Assembly: GCA_024220525.1 (NCBI GenBank)
Contig: JAMYWO010000107.1
Coordinates: 75,244-139,243 of the forward strand
Reading direction: 5' to 3'
Length of the DNA: 64,000 nt
From: Cochliopodium minus
Taxonomy: Eukaryota; Discosea; Himatismenida; Cochliopodiidae
A program made the position numbers and the translations under genes. The notes below the pieces were generated by a model. The model did not search any database and was not told where the DNA came from. It saw only the letters and a program-made list of their open reading frames with translations. Positions 24,824 to 35,667 of this stretch are shown one piece after another. Within the stretch, counting starts at the first letter, position 1; each line of letters begins with the position of its first letter.

Positions 24824-26638
24824 ATGGGAAACAAAAAATCTAAGGATAAAAGAAATAATAAACAAACACTAGAATATAAATCTCATATTCTCCAACATCC
24901 AAATAAAGATTCTCAAAAGAAACAAATTCTGATCTCAAGACCTTCCGAAGAATCTCTTCAAAGAATATTTGGACCATTGGAAGATAAATTGATAGATAAA
25001 ATTTTGGAATATCTTACCAACAAAGGAATTATGGATGTAAGAAAAATTTAAAAACAAAATAATAATAACAGAATAAAATAATTAAAAAGTGATTGATTTC
25101 CATCATATTGATATATATACTCAAAATTTCTATTTAAGAATAAATGTTTCTATCGTATAAAATATTTTACTTTCTAATGATGGCATTATACTTAAAATGA
25201 TCTGATATAAAACAGAACTCGAAAATTTGATAGTAGAAATTTCGAATAATTTAAGATTTTTGCGCATATTGATTAATTCTGAATGTATCAGTTGTTAAAA
25301 ATTATGTTTCAGAAAATCATTTAATCAATATTTTTATTTAAAAAAGCTTAGATTAGTCTGCAAAGAAATGTATTTCATGATAAGTGAGACTTCCGAAATT
25401 TGGGAAAGAAAATTTGCCAAAGAAATGTACGAGAGGAAAAAGGAGAAATCACCTGCCTCTGGCTACTTTGAAAAGTACAAGAAATATTACAAGAGAGACA
25501 GGATGGTTGCTTTGTTCGACTTTGAGGGAACAGGCGGATTTGAGCTTGGCTTCAAAAAAGACGACAAAATGATTATAATTGAAGAAGGTAAAAAATTTTT
25601 AATTAATAAAAATAAAAATATCTTTTAATTAATAATTTTTATTTAATAATATTTTTATTTATTAATATTTTTTTAAATTTGTCAATAAAGAATTTTTTTT
25701 TGTTAGACACTTCTGGATGGTATTTATGCATCAATAAAAAAGGAGAGAAAGGATTTGTTCCAATAAATTATTTCAACTTAGTAAGAAAAAAACTATTGTT
25801 TTTAATAATTTTTTTTAATATTTACTTATAACCATCCAAAATTTGTTGTTCCTGATTCATAATTTTTTAACTTATTTTTTAGTTTGAAAAATACAAAAAG
25901 AATATAAAATTCGGGGAAATTATGTTTCCAACAGAAAGACAAAACCCAATGCATCCCCTACCAAAATACATCGTGATGAAAATCCTCTCCGAAATGAACA
26001 TCTCTGAAATTTGCAAGTTTTCTTTGGTCTGCAAAGAAATGTATTTCATTTCCAAACTTGATCTTTTGTGGGAGAAAAAGTGTTTGTTGGATTTTAACAT
26101 CAATACATTGGTAAAGATTTAATGAAATTTTTTTTTTTTATTTCAAAAAAAATTAAAAACTTCTATTATAAATTTCTTTTAAATTTAATAATATAAAAAA
26201 ACTAATAATAAAAAACTTTCATTAATTTTTTAAAAATAATTGGTTCAAAAAAAAAAAAATTTCTTCTAAAAATTCATATTCAAACAATAAAATAAAACAT
26301 TAATTTAATTAATTATTAATAAATTTTTTTAAAAATAATTAGAACAAAGAAAAAGGATGGTACAAAATGTATATTGATGAATTCAAAAGTCGGAAAAGAA
26401 AGATGTACAAAGCTCTCTATGATTACAACGGCAGTGATGATAATGAGCTTTCATTTAAAGTTGGTGACATACTATTTATAATCGAAGAAGGTAACCTATT
26501 ATTAATATAAAATAAACCTGTTTTTTTTTAATTATTTTTTTTCTTATTTTAAAAGATCCATCTGGTTGGACAAAGTGCGAAAATAGTGAAAAAAAAGAGG
26601 GTTTTGTTCCATCCAATTATTGTGAAAAATTAAATTGA
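24824..26638 (+). CDS. N-myristoylated F-box/SH3/F-box/SH3 protein, paralogue 1
   Basis: Six exons: 24824-25036, 25347-25587, 25707-25780, 25883-26110, 26343-26490 and 26556-26638. The protein starts MGNKKSKDKRNNK, a clear N-myristoylation signal (Gly2, Ser6) with a basic cluster. Next comes a first F-box-like helical unit (LIDKILEYLTNKGIMD/LRLVCKEMYF…WERKF), then SH3-1 (MVALFDFEGTGGFELGF, SGWYLC, GFVPINYF). A second F-box follows (LPKYIVMKILSEMNISEIC, LVCKEMYFISKLDLLWEKK), then SH3-2 (YKALYDYNGSDDNELSF, SGWTKCEN, GFVPSNYCEKL). SH3 ligand residues (ALYDY, first Trp, P-x-x-Y) are intact. F-boxes bind SKP1 in SCF ubiquitin ligases; SH3 domains bind proline-rich partners. A membrane-tethered substrate adaptor is inferred. 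Confidence 0.9.
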
Positions 26639-26701
26639 ATTTTCAAATTAAAAATGAAAAATTAAATTTCATTTGAATTTAATTTGATAAAAAAAAAAAA
26701 A

Positions 26702-28274
26702 ATGGGAAACAAAGAATCAAAGGGAAAAGGAGATAATGAACAAGAAATAGAATATAAATCTCATTTTCTCCAACAAGATGAGACAAATGATCCAATTAAA
26801 GAATCCCTTAAGAAACAAATTCTGATCTCCAGACCATCTGAAGAATCTCTTGAAAGGATATTGGGACCATTTGCAAACAAATTGATTGATAATATTTTGG
26901 AATATCTTACCAACAAAGAAATAATGAAAGTAAGTTATTTAGAACCCTATATCATAATTTATATATCACAACAAATGATTGAAAGTGCCAAAATTATTGA
27001 GAAATATATTTCATCTGCAAATTCAAATAATAAAATACATCATTTATGAAATTGAGAGGATTTTAAAGAAATTTTGATTATTAATTTTTGAAATTTCTAT
27101 TTAATATATTTATTAAAAAAGCTTAGATTAGTCTGCAAAGAAATGTATTTCATGATAAGCGAGACTTCCGAAATTTGGGAAAGAAAATTTGCCAAAGAAA
27201 TGTACGAGAGGAAAAAGGAGAAATCACCTGCCTCTGGCTACTTTGAAAAGTACAAGAAATATTACAAGAGAGACAGGATGGTTGCTTTGTTCGACTTTGA
27301 GGGAAAAGGTGGATTTGAGCTTGGCTTCAAAAAAGATGACAAAATGATAATTTTGAAAGAAAGTAAAAAATTTTTAATTAATAAAAATAAAAATATCTTT
27401 TAATTAATAATTTTTATTTTATTTTATTTATTTTTAAAGTTTTTTTATTTTACTTTTATTTTTCAAGTTCAGGGATTTTACATCAGTGTGAATAAAAAAG
27501 GAGAGAAAGGAAGGGTTCCAAAAAATTTTTTTGACTATGTAATCAACTTTTATATATTTTAAATCATCCATTTTTTTTTTTAAATTTATTCAATTAATTA
27601 AAGGACGAAACAAACAAAAAATTTAATGAAATTTTATTTCCAACAGAAAAACAAAACCCAATGCATCCCCTACCAAAATACATCGTGATGAAAATCCTCT
27701 CCGAAATGAACATCTCTGAAATTTGTAAGTTTTCTTTGGTCTGCAAAGAAATGTATTTCATTTCCAAACTTGATCTTTTGTGGGAGAAAAAGTTTTTGTT
27801 GGATTTTGACATTCATGCATTGGTAAAGAAATGTTTTTTAAAGTTTAAATCTAGTGAAAAAAAATTAAATACAATTTAAGTGAAAAAACATTAAATGAAT
27901 GAATGTTAATAAACAAATTTTTATTGTTTAAACTTATACCATTATATTTCACACTAATTTTTTTTTTTATAAAGAACAAAGAAAAAGGCTGGTACAGAAT
28001 GTATGTAAATGAATTTAACAAAAAGAAAAGAAAGAGGTACATTGCTCTCTATGATTACAACGGAGATGAAGATAATGAGCTTTCATTTTTGGAAGGGGAG
28101 ATACTTTATATCATCAAAGAAGGTTTGAAAAATCATTTATTTTTTTGTTATTTTACTTTAAATAAAAACTTTTTCTATAAACCTAAAAAAGATGAATCAG
28201 GTTGGAATATGTGCGAAAACTCTCAAAATAAAAAGGGTTTAGTCCCAATTGCATTTTGTCAAATTTTGGATTAA
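26702..28274 (+). CDS. N-myristoylated F-box/SH3/F-box/SH3 protein, paralogue 2
   Basis: This tandem duplicate of the preceding gene has the same exon plan and starts MGNKESKGKGDNEQ at 26702. The exon coding the end of F-box 1 and most of SH3-1 is almost identical in DNA to paralogue 1, including the first 50 bases of the next intron. The distal half of SH3-1 has diverged: the first ligand-binding Trp is Phe (IQGFYISVNKK), and SH3-2 ends VPIAFCQIL in place of VPSNYCEKL. Both SH3 domains therefore probably bind different or weaker ligands. The second F-box is intact. The last intron uses a gtttga donor after IIKEG. Membrane attachment and SCF role are inferred as for paralogue 1. Confidence 0.88.
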
Positions 28275-28329
28275 ATTTTTTATTATCGTTTAATATTTTT
28301 TATTTTATTTCAAATACTCTTCATTTCAT

Positions 28330-29190
28330 TATCAATTTTTTTTCCAAAGTATTCCATCTTGTTCTTTGTTTGAAATTTTGATTTTCTTTGAATATATACA
28401 ACCACTGATAATTAAATAAAAATTGTTATTATTAAAGATCATGATATTTGAACTTGAAGTTTGATTTAAATCTCCATCAATCAAAACTCTTGTTGAATTC
28501 AAAGTTACAATTTCAGAAATGATGATTGTGTTTGTGAGATCGTTTTTGAAAGAATAAACCCATCCATTTGAAGTATTAACACATGAAATGTTGATCAACG
28601 AAATGTCATCAAAAAACAATCCTTCTCACAATTTGAAACTTTGTACAAACAATTTGTTTGAGAAGAAGTATGAGTAGGAATGTATGTTGAAGGAACTGGC
28701 GTGTCTTGAAAGTTTGAGAGGGTTCAAAAGTTAAAGATTCAATTGTGGTTGGCTTAATTGTAGAATTAGTTATTGTTGATGTTATCATAGTTGAAGGTGT
28801 GTTAGTTGAAAGTATATTAGTTGTGGGAATGGTTGTGGAAGTAATCAATGTGGAAGCTAACAGAGTGTTTGGGGTTATTGTGGTAGGAGTTGGTTGAAAC
28901 TCGATCTGAAAGTTATCCATTGCTATTAAATAAATAAAATAATCAAAATTTAAAGATGTTATGTTTTGCCAACCTGGGGAATATAGCAGTGGTATTGAAT
29001 TACTGAGTGAAATGTAATCACTGTAGACTATTTCATCTCCAAAATATCCCTTAATTGATAATACTTTGGAGTTATATACGCCCGTCAAATACACACTCAC
29101 CAATGAGAATGGATAAATTGATCGAGGCTGGATTTCCAAAATTATTATATGCACTCTTAAATGGACTTGATAGTTTTTTTCATTTTTCAT
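28330..29190 (-). pseudogene. Degenerate relic related to the GLUG/mucin surface family
   Basis: The block NCLYKVSNCEKDC followed by DISLINISCVNTSNGWVY and VTLNSTRVLIDGDLNQTSSSN matches the Cys/beta module of copies B and C (CLYKVINCEKCP…ITCVLNGENWGY…SSILVDGNFNQTSN). Before it is a Thr/Ser/Pro stretch (TPTTITPNTLLAST). At least two frame changes are needed, one in a T-run near 28612, and no signal peptide or membrane helix follows. An upstream part (YFGDEIVYSDYISLSNSIPL) is unrelated to the tandem copies, so this may derive from a different family member. It lies 13 kb from the main array, next to the F-box/SH3 genes. Confidence 0.6.
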
Positions 29191-29759
29191 TAATATAACG
29201 TTCCAATTTGAAATCCTGAAATGAATTCTTATTTACTTTCAAAATTTTAATTTTTTTAAGTGAAATTTGCCTGGGGTTTGCGTAGTGTCCCATTATGATA
29301 ATTGAAATTTGACCAATTCAAAGATATAACTGAATTGGTCAAATTTAATAAAGGCATTTAACTTTAAATTTTTATTTTTTACTTCTGGGATTAACAAAAT
29401 TGAGAAATTTGATTGACTTTAATTAATTTTTACTTTCATCAGGTAGGTCATCAAAGGTGTCCTTTTGGCGAAAGTTTTATCCATATTTTTTGTTTGAATA
29501 AAGAAACAGATTGAAAAAAAGAAATAATTTAAAAAAGAGAAATCTCATTTTTTTTTTCAATATGAAAAAGTAATTGATTAAAGGTGGAACATTGAATTGT
29601 TTCCATAAATAAATAAAAAAAAAAATTTGTGTCTGGACATCACATGAACAACAAAAAGACAACAGGCAAAAACATACAAACCCATTATAATTAAGATTCA
29701 AAAGAATTATTGAATTTTTCTTCATTTCAATTATATTTCTTCTCATATTTGATTGATAG
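29191..29759. other. Spacer with no gene recognised
   Basis: Upstream exons of the CH-domain gene should lie here or further left, but I could not define one. Apart from the hairpin at 29305-29346 I see only AT-rich sequence. The minus-strand open frame at 29477-29746 lacks protein-like features. Confidence 0.35.
29305..29346. repeat. Perfect 16-bp hairpin
   Basis: aaatttgaccaattca and its exact reverse complement tgaattggtcaaattt are separated by a 10-base loop (aagatataac). A perfect stem of this length is unlikely by chance even in AT-rich DNA. It could be the core of a miniature element or a folded RNA. Confidence 0.8.
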
Positions 29760-32700
29760 GAAAAGCTGCTTTATTGGGTATGAAGAAATAAAACAAATTA
29801 AAAAAAAGAACTCATTATCCTTTTTTTTTCTTTTGATATATAGCATGGTCACAAAAGATAGTTAAAACATATAATCTTCCAATGACCAATTTTAGGTATA
29901 ATTTAACAAATTTTTCCTAATCATCCTTTTATTCAATCAAAAAAATTTAATTCAAAGTGAAAGTTGGAGATCAGGTAAATAATACTGATATTTGATATTA
30001 TATCAGTGATATATTAATATTTCGTTAATGATAAGGGTAGGGAATTTTCATTCATCATAATACTCTACAAATTATTATTATTTTGCTTATATGAAATATA
30101 GATTGGCTTTTTGTGCGTTGATTCATGCACATAGACCAGATTTAATAGACTATAAACAATTGTCAGCAGAAAATATGATGAATAATCATTCGATGGCATT
30201 TTCAATACTGGAAAAATTAGGTAAATTGAAAATTGAGTTATTAATATCTATTTCCTGAAAACATCATTATATCTTGCATATTCAATCTTTATAAATTCAC
30301 CATCATACTTTAGGAGTCTTTTCATTATTGGATGCAGAAGGTAAAAACTCTGTATAAATAAAGAATAATGATTATAATATCAAAATCAATGATAAATATA
30401 GATATGTGCATCCCAAGACCTGAGCCATTAAGTAAAAATGAATCAAAAAAAATATATAATTGAAATAAAAATATTTACTATTAAGGCACAATGACGTATG
30501 TATCAAGTGTATATAATTATTTCAAAAAGAATCCGGGAAGTATAGGATCGAGCATATCGACAGATAATCTCACCATACCCAAAGTAACACCCCCAGTGAA
30601 AAAAGAAATCAAGCCATGTGCAAAAGTAAAACGAAAAAAAAAAAAGAAAAACAAATCATCTATGACAGACCTTTAATATATAATTTTAATAGTGCAAAAA
30701 AACATTGGATGGCCCAGTTGTAGCATATGAAAGTATATTGTTTCATCAAGAATGTTTTTCGTGCTTTCAGTGTAACAAAGCGTTCGACAAAAACGACGAC
30801 ATACTCGAAGATCAAGGCAAGTTCATTTGTGATCCTTGCGGGAGAAAGAATTACGAACAACAAAAGAAAAGCGTGCCTCAACCCAGTACAAGCACCACAC
30901 CTCTTGTTAACAAGACAGCACCTGTTAAACAAACCACAACAACTACACAGCCTCTTTCGAGACAATCAACTTCTACACAACCTTGTCCTACTTGTAAGAA
31001 GCCTTTGGTTGTAGCGAGTGAGACGCAATATCGATGCAATTTTTGCCTCAAAAATTTTTCTCGAAAGGTCACCGTGAAACCTCCTGAGACTTCTTCTCCT
31101 AGCACGAGAACTTCCCAAGTTACTAGCGCTCCTACAAAGCAACCTGTCAAAGAAGTTCAAAAGCAACAATCAATAGACTTCATTTCTAGTTTGATAGACA
31201 AAAAACAAACTGAACCTTCGAATGTAGAAAAGGAAAAACTGGAAAAAGAAAAATTAGAAAAGGAGAAATTAGAAAAAGAAAAACTGGAGAAAGAAAAAGA
31301 ACGCCTCGAAAAAGAAAGACTGGAGAAGGAAAGAATAGAGAAAGAAAAGGAACGACTGGAACAGGAAAGATCAGAGAAAGAACGTCTAGAAAAAGTTAGA
31401 GTAGAGAAAGAAAGATTGGAAAAAGAAAAATTAGAAAAGGAGAAATTAGAGAAAGAAAGATTAGAAAAAGAACGTCTCGAAAAAGAAAGAATAGAGAAAG
31501 AAAAGCTAGAAAAAGAAAGATTAGAGAAAGAGAGATTGGAGAAAGAACGTCTCGATAAAGAACGCCTGGAGAAGGAGAAATTAGAAAAAGAAAGATTGGA
31601 AAAAGAAAGATTGGAGAAGGAGAGATTAGAAAAAGAAAAGTTGGAAAAAGAAAGGTTGGAGAAAGAACGCCTTGAGAAAGAAAGGTTAGAAAGAGAGCGT
31701 CTTGAGAAAGAAAGATTGGAGAAGGAAAGAATAGAGAAAGAGAGATTAGAAAAAGAAAGGTTGGAGAAAGAAAGGTTAGAAAGAGAGCGCCTCGAGAAGG
31801 AAAGACTCGAGAAAGAAAGGGTAGAAAAGGAAAGGAGAGAAAAAGAAAGGTTGGAAATAGAAAGATTGGAAAAAGAACGCCTTGAGAAAGCCAAGAATGA
31901 ACAAGAGAGACAGGAAATCGAGAGACAAAGACTCGAAAGAGAACGTCTTGAGAAAGAAAGACTCGAGAAAGAGAAAATAGAAAATGAAAAGAGGTTAGAG
32001 AAAGAAAGGTTAGAAAGAGAACGCCTGGAGAAAGAGAGACTAGAAAGAGAAAGGTTAGAGAAAGAGCGTCTGGAGAAAGAAAGGTTGGAGAAAGAAAGAT
32101 TAGAAAAAGAAAGAATAGAGAAAGAGAGATTAGAAAAGGAGCGATTGGAGAAAGAAAGATTAGAGAAGGAGAGGTTAGAGAAAGAGCGTCTTGTGAAAGA
32201 AAGGTTGGAGAAAGAGCGTCTTGAGAAAGAGACAAAAGAGAAGGAAAGGTTGGAGAAAGAGCGCCTTGAGAAAGAAAAGTTGGAGAAAGAAAGGTTGGAG
32301 AAAGAGCGTGTTGAAAAAGAAAGGGAAGAAAAACAAAGGGTGGAGAAAGAGAGACTAGAAAAAGAACGCCTTGAAAAAGAAAAGCAAATGAAAGAAAAGC
32401 AAGAAAAAGAAAAGCAAATGAAAGAAAAGCAAATGAAAGAAAAGCAAGAGAAAGAGAAGGAAAGATTAGAAAAAGAGAGACTAGAAAAAGAACGAGTAGA
32501 GAACGAGAGAATAGAAAAAGAAATGTTAGAGAAGAGAGAGAAAATAGAGCAGGAGAGGCTCGAGAAGGAGAAGAGAGACAAGATCGACAGGGAGATCCTC
32601 GAGTTGGAGCAGTCCGAGCTCGAGAAGATGGAGATGGAGCTCCTCACTGAGTTGCAAAACGCTCCTAAGATCGACAGGACCACCACCTCCAGTGTCAGGA

Positions 32701-34092
32701 AACAAGCTTCTAGCAAGCCTCCTATGCCTGAGCTTGGCCTTAGGAAGGATACTCTCAACGACTTCCAGAAACTCGCTAACGAAAGGTCCAGTTCTATAAG
32801 ATCAAGGTTATTTTTTTGGTTTTATTTTTTATTTTTTATTTTTTATTTCATTTTTTATTTTTATTACTTCAACATATTATTTATATTCAACCCAAAAGCC
32901 TGTATTTATTCTTGTTTTTCTTATTTTTATTTGTATATTTTTTATTTTTTTATTTTAATTATTTTTAATTTTATTTTTTATTTTTTATTTTTTATTTTAT
33001 ATTTTATTGTTTATTGTTTATTGTTTATTTATTTTTATTTTTTATTTTTTATTTTTTATTTTTTATTTTTATTATTTTTATTATTTATTTTTTTCAAAAA
33101 ATTAGATCTTCTGCCCTCATCGAAAGTGGATCCACCTTTACACGCACCAGCAACAGCGACGTTGGTCCCAACGTACATGTCCAGACTGGCTTCGTAGTTC
33201 CTAACCCCAGATCTTCGAGCTCCACCCCAGAAAACATTGACCAAATCATGGAAACTTGTATTTAATTTTTTTTTATTTTATTTTTTATTTTTTTTAATAT
33301 TTAGATTAATTATTTTGATTAATTATTTTTTTTATTTTTTTCATTTAATTTTATATTTTTAATATTTCTAAAAAGTATTTATTTTTCTTAATTTTTTTCT
33401 TTGCTAAATTTTATTGATAAATTACATTAATTTTTTAAATTTTCTTAATTTTTTTCTTTTCTTAATTTTATTTAAAACATTTATTTTTTTTTAAAAAAAA
33501 TTTTAATTTTTTAAATTTTCATTAATAATTTTATTTTTAAATTATTTTTTTTTTAAAAAAATTTTCATTTTATTTTATTTTATTTTTATTTTTTATTAAT
33601 TTTTAGTGATAGAAGAGTTGGAAGAATGCCCCAATGAATTGCCACCATCCAGCATTGAGACTCCCACTTCCACCCAAGAAGTGGCCTTAGATGAAGAATG
33701 CCCCGACGAATTGCCTCCCTCCAACATCACCACCGAATCTAATGATGTGAGTGAATCAAGCGGATTTGAAAGTAAAAATAAAATAAATAAAACAAAATAA
33801 AAAATAAAATAATATAAAAATAATAAAAGTAATAAAAATAATAAAATAAAAAATTTCATTGAATAATTTAGTGTGGAAAAGAAAAAAGACAATTAGAGTG
33901 AAAGACTTCCAAGTTATCAACGTGGAAATACAAAAGCAAGTTGAAAGTGGTAAAATATTAAATAAATTTCTTATTGATAAAATTGGAAAATAATTTTTAT
34001 TTTTTATTTTTTTATTATTTTTCATTTTTATTTTTTATTTTTCATTTTTATTTTGGTTTCATTTTTATTTTTTTATTTTTTTTTATTTTTCA

Positions 34093-34124
<32 letters not shown>

Positions 34125-34735
34125 ATTTTTAGAACCAGTACCCGAACCACAAAAATTTGAAGGATACTTGAAAGAAGAGTCCCATTCAGGCATCATCAAG
34201 TCTTGGAAGCAAAAATACTTTGTACTCAAGTTCAACCGTCTCCTTTACTACAAGTCCGCTGAAGAAACCAACAAAAAACCCTTAGGATTCATTCCCATGG
34301 CTTTTGTCAAAAATATTTATGTCTCCACATCCAAAGCAAGTAAAAATTTTTATTTTTTATTTTATATCACAATTTAATTTTCAATTTAATATTTTTTAAT
34401 TTTTTCCATTTATTTTTCCTTGTAATTTATATTTTATTTTCATATTTTTTTATTTTCCATTATGAAATTTTTATTATCTATTTTTATTTTTATTTTAATT
34501 TTAATTTTAATTAAACATTTTATTTTATTTTTATTTTAATTTTTATTTTTATTTTAATTTTTATTTATTTTGTTTTTTTTTCTGATACACCAGAGGTGTT
34601 CCACATCGAAACAGTAGAAAAGACGTTCAACTTGGAGGCCCCAGACAATCAAAAAGCACAAGAGTGGCTCAAAGTCCTCAAAAAATCCAAGAAGGACGGT
34701 TTAGTTGATTTGGAAAAAGACAAAAAAAGAAGCGG
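29760..34735 (+). CDS. CH-LIM-long helix-PH cytoskeletal protein (both ends incomplete)
   Basis: Small exons at 29760-29777, 29844-29895, 29958-29974, 30102-30220, 30314-30340, 30402-30431 and 30486-30625 assemble a calponin-homology domain ([52 protein letters not shown]). A LIM zinc finger follows across an intron ([18 protein letters not shown]), then a zinc-ribbon-like CPTC…CNFC. About 31230-32600 encodes some 90 imperfect LEKER units. This five-residue period fits a single charged alpha helix better than a heptad coiled coil. Linkers lead to a PH domain (34136-34735: [52 protein letters not shown]). Such parts bind actin, partner proteins and phosphoinositides, so an actin-membrane linker is inferred. 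The 29974/30102 splice is one base out of frame. The 3' end is lost beyond the N at 34854. Confidence 0.82.
31230..32600 (+). repeat. LEKER-type 15-bp tandem repeat
   Basis: Imperfect 15-bp units (such as ttagagaaagaaagg) encode an E/K/R/L pentapeptide about 90 times within the CH-LIM-PH gene. Synonymous variation between units is high, so the peptide pattern, not the DNA, appears conserved. Confidence 0.9.
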
Positions 34736-34740
34736 TATTT

Positions 34741-34854
34741 ATTTTTTAATTATTTTAATTTTATTTTATTTGTTATTTTGTTTTATTTATTTTATTTATT
34801 TTATTTATTTTATTTATTTTATTTATTTTATTTATTTTATTTATTTTATTTATN
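34741..34854. repeat. 9-bp tandem repeat ending in an N
   Basis: About eight copies of ttttattta end at the undetermined base 34854, inside what should be an intron of the CH-LIM-PH gene. The same 9-mer repeat precedes the N at 54315. Confidence 0.85.
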
Positions 34855-35287
34855 TTTTGAATGGTATAATCTCTTTCATTTTACTGGATTTTGAGGTATA
34901 TGTTCCACGTATTTATATATTTGCAAAAAAAAATAATAATGTGATTGATATAAATCTTATACACAAAGATAAGAATTACTCTATATTGTAACATCTTGTT
35001 CCTACAAATCCATCCTGATATTCTCTTCATCTCATTTTATTTTTATTTTATTTGGATCAAAAATTTATAGATTACATAAGATACAAATGATCTTGATTTA
35101 ATTTATGTATTTTTTTGAAAACGTTCTATAAATAGATTATTGTCAAAAAAACACTAATATAACATTTGAAAATTTTAATTATTTACGTCAAAAAAATTTA
35201 AAAATTTGAGTATTTTGGCTTATTGTTGGAGTCTTGAGTTTTGGAGAAACAGGTTATTTAAAGAAATAAGATTGAACATTCCTGATT
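34855..35287. other. Sequence right of an N, nothing recognised
   Basis: No continuation of the PH-domain gene and no other coding block was recognised here, which fits a false or incomplete join at 34854. Confidence 0.35.
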
Positions 35288-35376
35288 TTATCCAATTATC
35301 ACCAAGAAGACGAGAATTATAACTAACAGAAAAGCATAGAAGTTGTCATAGGTGATCACATTAGGCTCCCAAACAT
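35288..35376 (-). CDS. Possible terminal exon with a membrane helix
   Basis: After an acceptor (attaaag) the minus strand reads DVWEPNVITYDNFY followed by AFLLVIILVFLVIIG and a TAA at 35288. This looks like the C-terminal membrane anchor of a secreted-pathway protein. I could not find the exons before it in 35400-35650, so it may be an isolated fragment. Confidence 0.3.
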
Positions 35377-35667
35377 CTTTAATATAAATTTTTTAAAATC
35401 GTTCTTATTCTTTCTGAATTCGATTTTAACTGTTGATAGATGTTTATCTTCATGTGCACTTTCTAGCAACATAAAATCGCATGTACTTTTTGATTGTTTG
35501 TCTTTTAATTAAAAGTATCTTTGCTAAAAATGTTAAAATTCTTCTGAAATTGTCTTTTTTAACATTTGACAAGTTAATGTTCCAAAAATTAGACCAAAAT
35601 ATAATTATCAAAATATAAATTTGGAAAATAAATTGAAGCAAATATTGATTTAATAATTTTTATTAAA

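Noticed and set aside
29477-29746. Minus-strand 89-codon hydrophobic frame
   Set aside because: It has low complexity and Phe/Leu-rich ends, and it lies where the CH gene should have upstream sequence.
31230-32600. Regular repeat considered as a CRISPR-like array
   Set aside because: Units are contiguous, coding and without spacers, and the genome is clearly eukaryotic.
31157-32758. Long minus-strand frame rich in Ser/Phe/Leu opposite the LEKER repeat
   Set aside because: It is the antisense shadow of a biased repeat. The plus strand has a coherent protein with LIM and PH domains on either side.
32815-33100. Open frame of Phe/Tyr/Leu continuing the CH-LIM-PH exon
   Set aside because: It is translated intron: a donor at 32807 and acceptor at 33105 restore the frame, and the sequence is a ttttta-type repeat.
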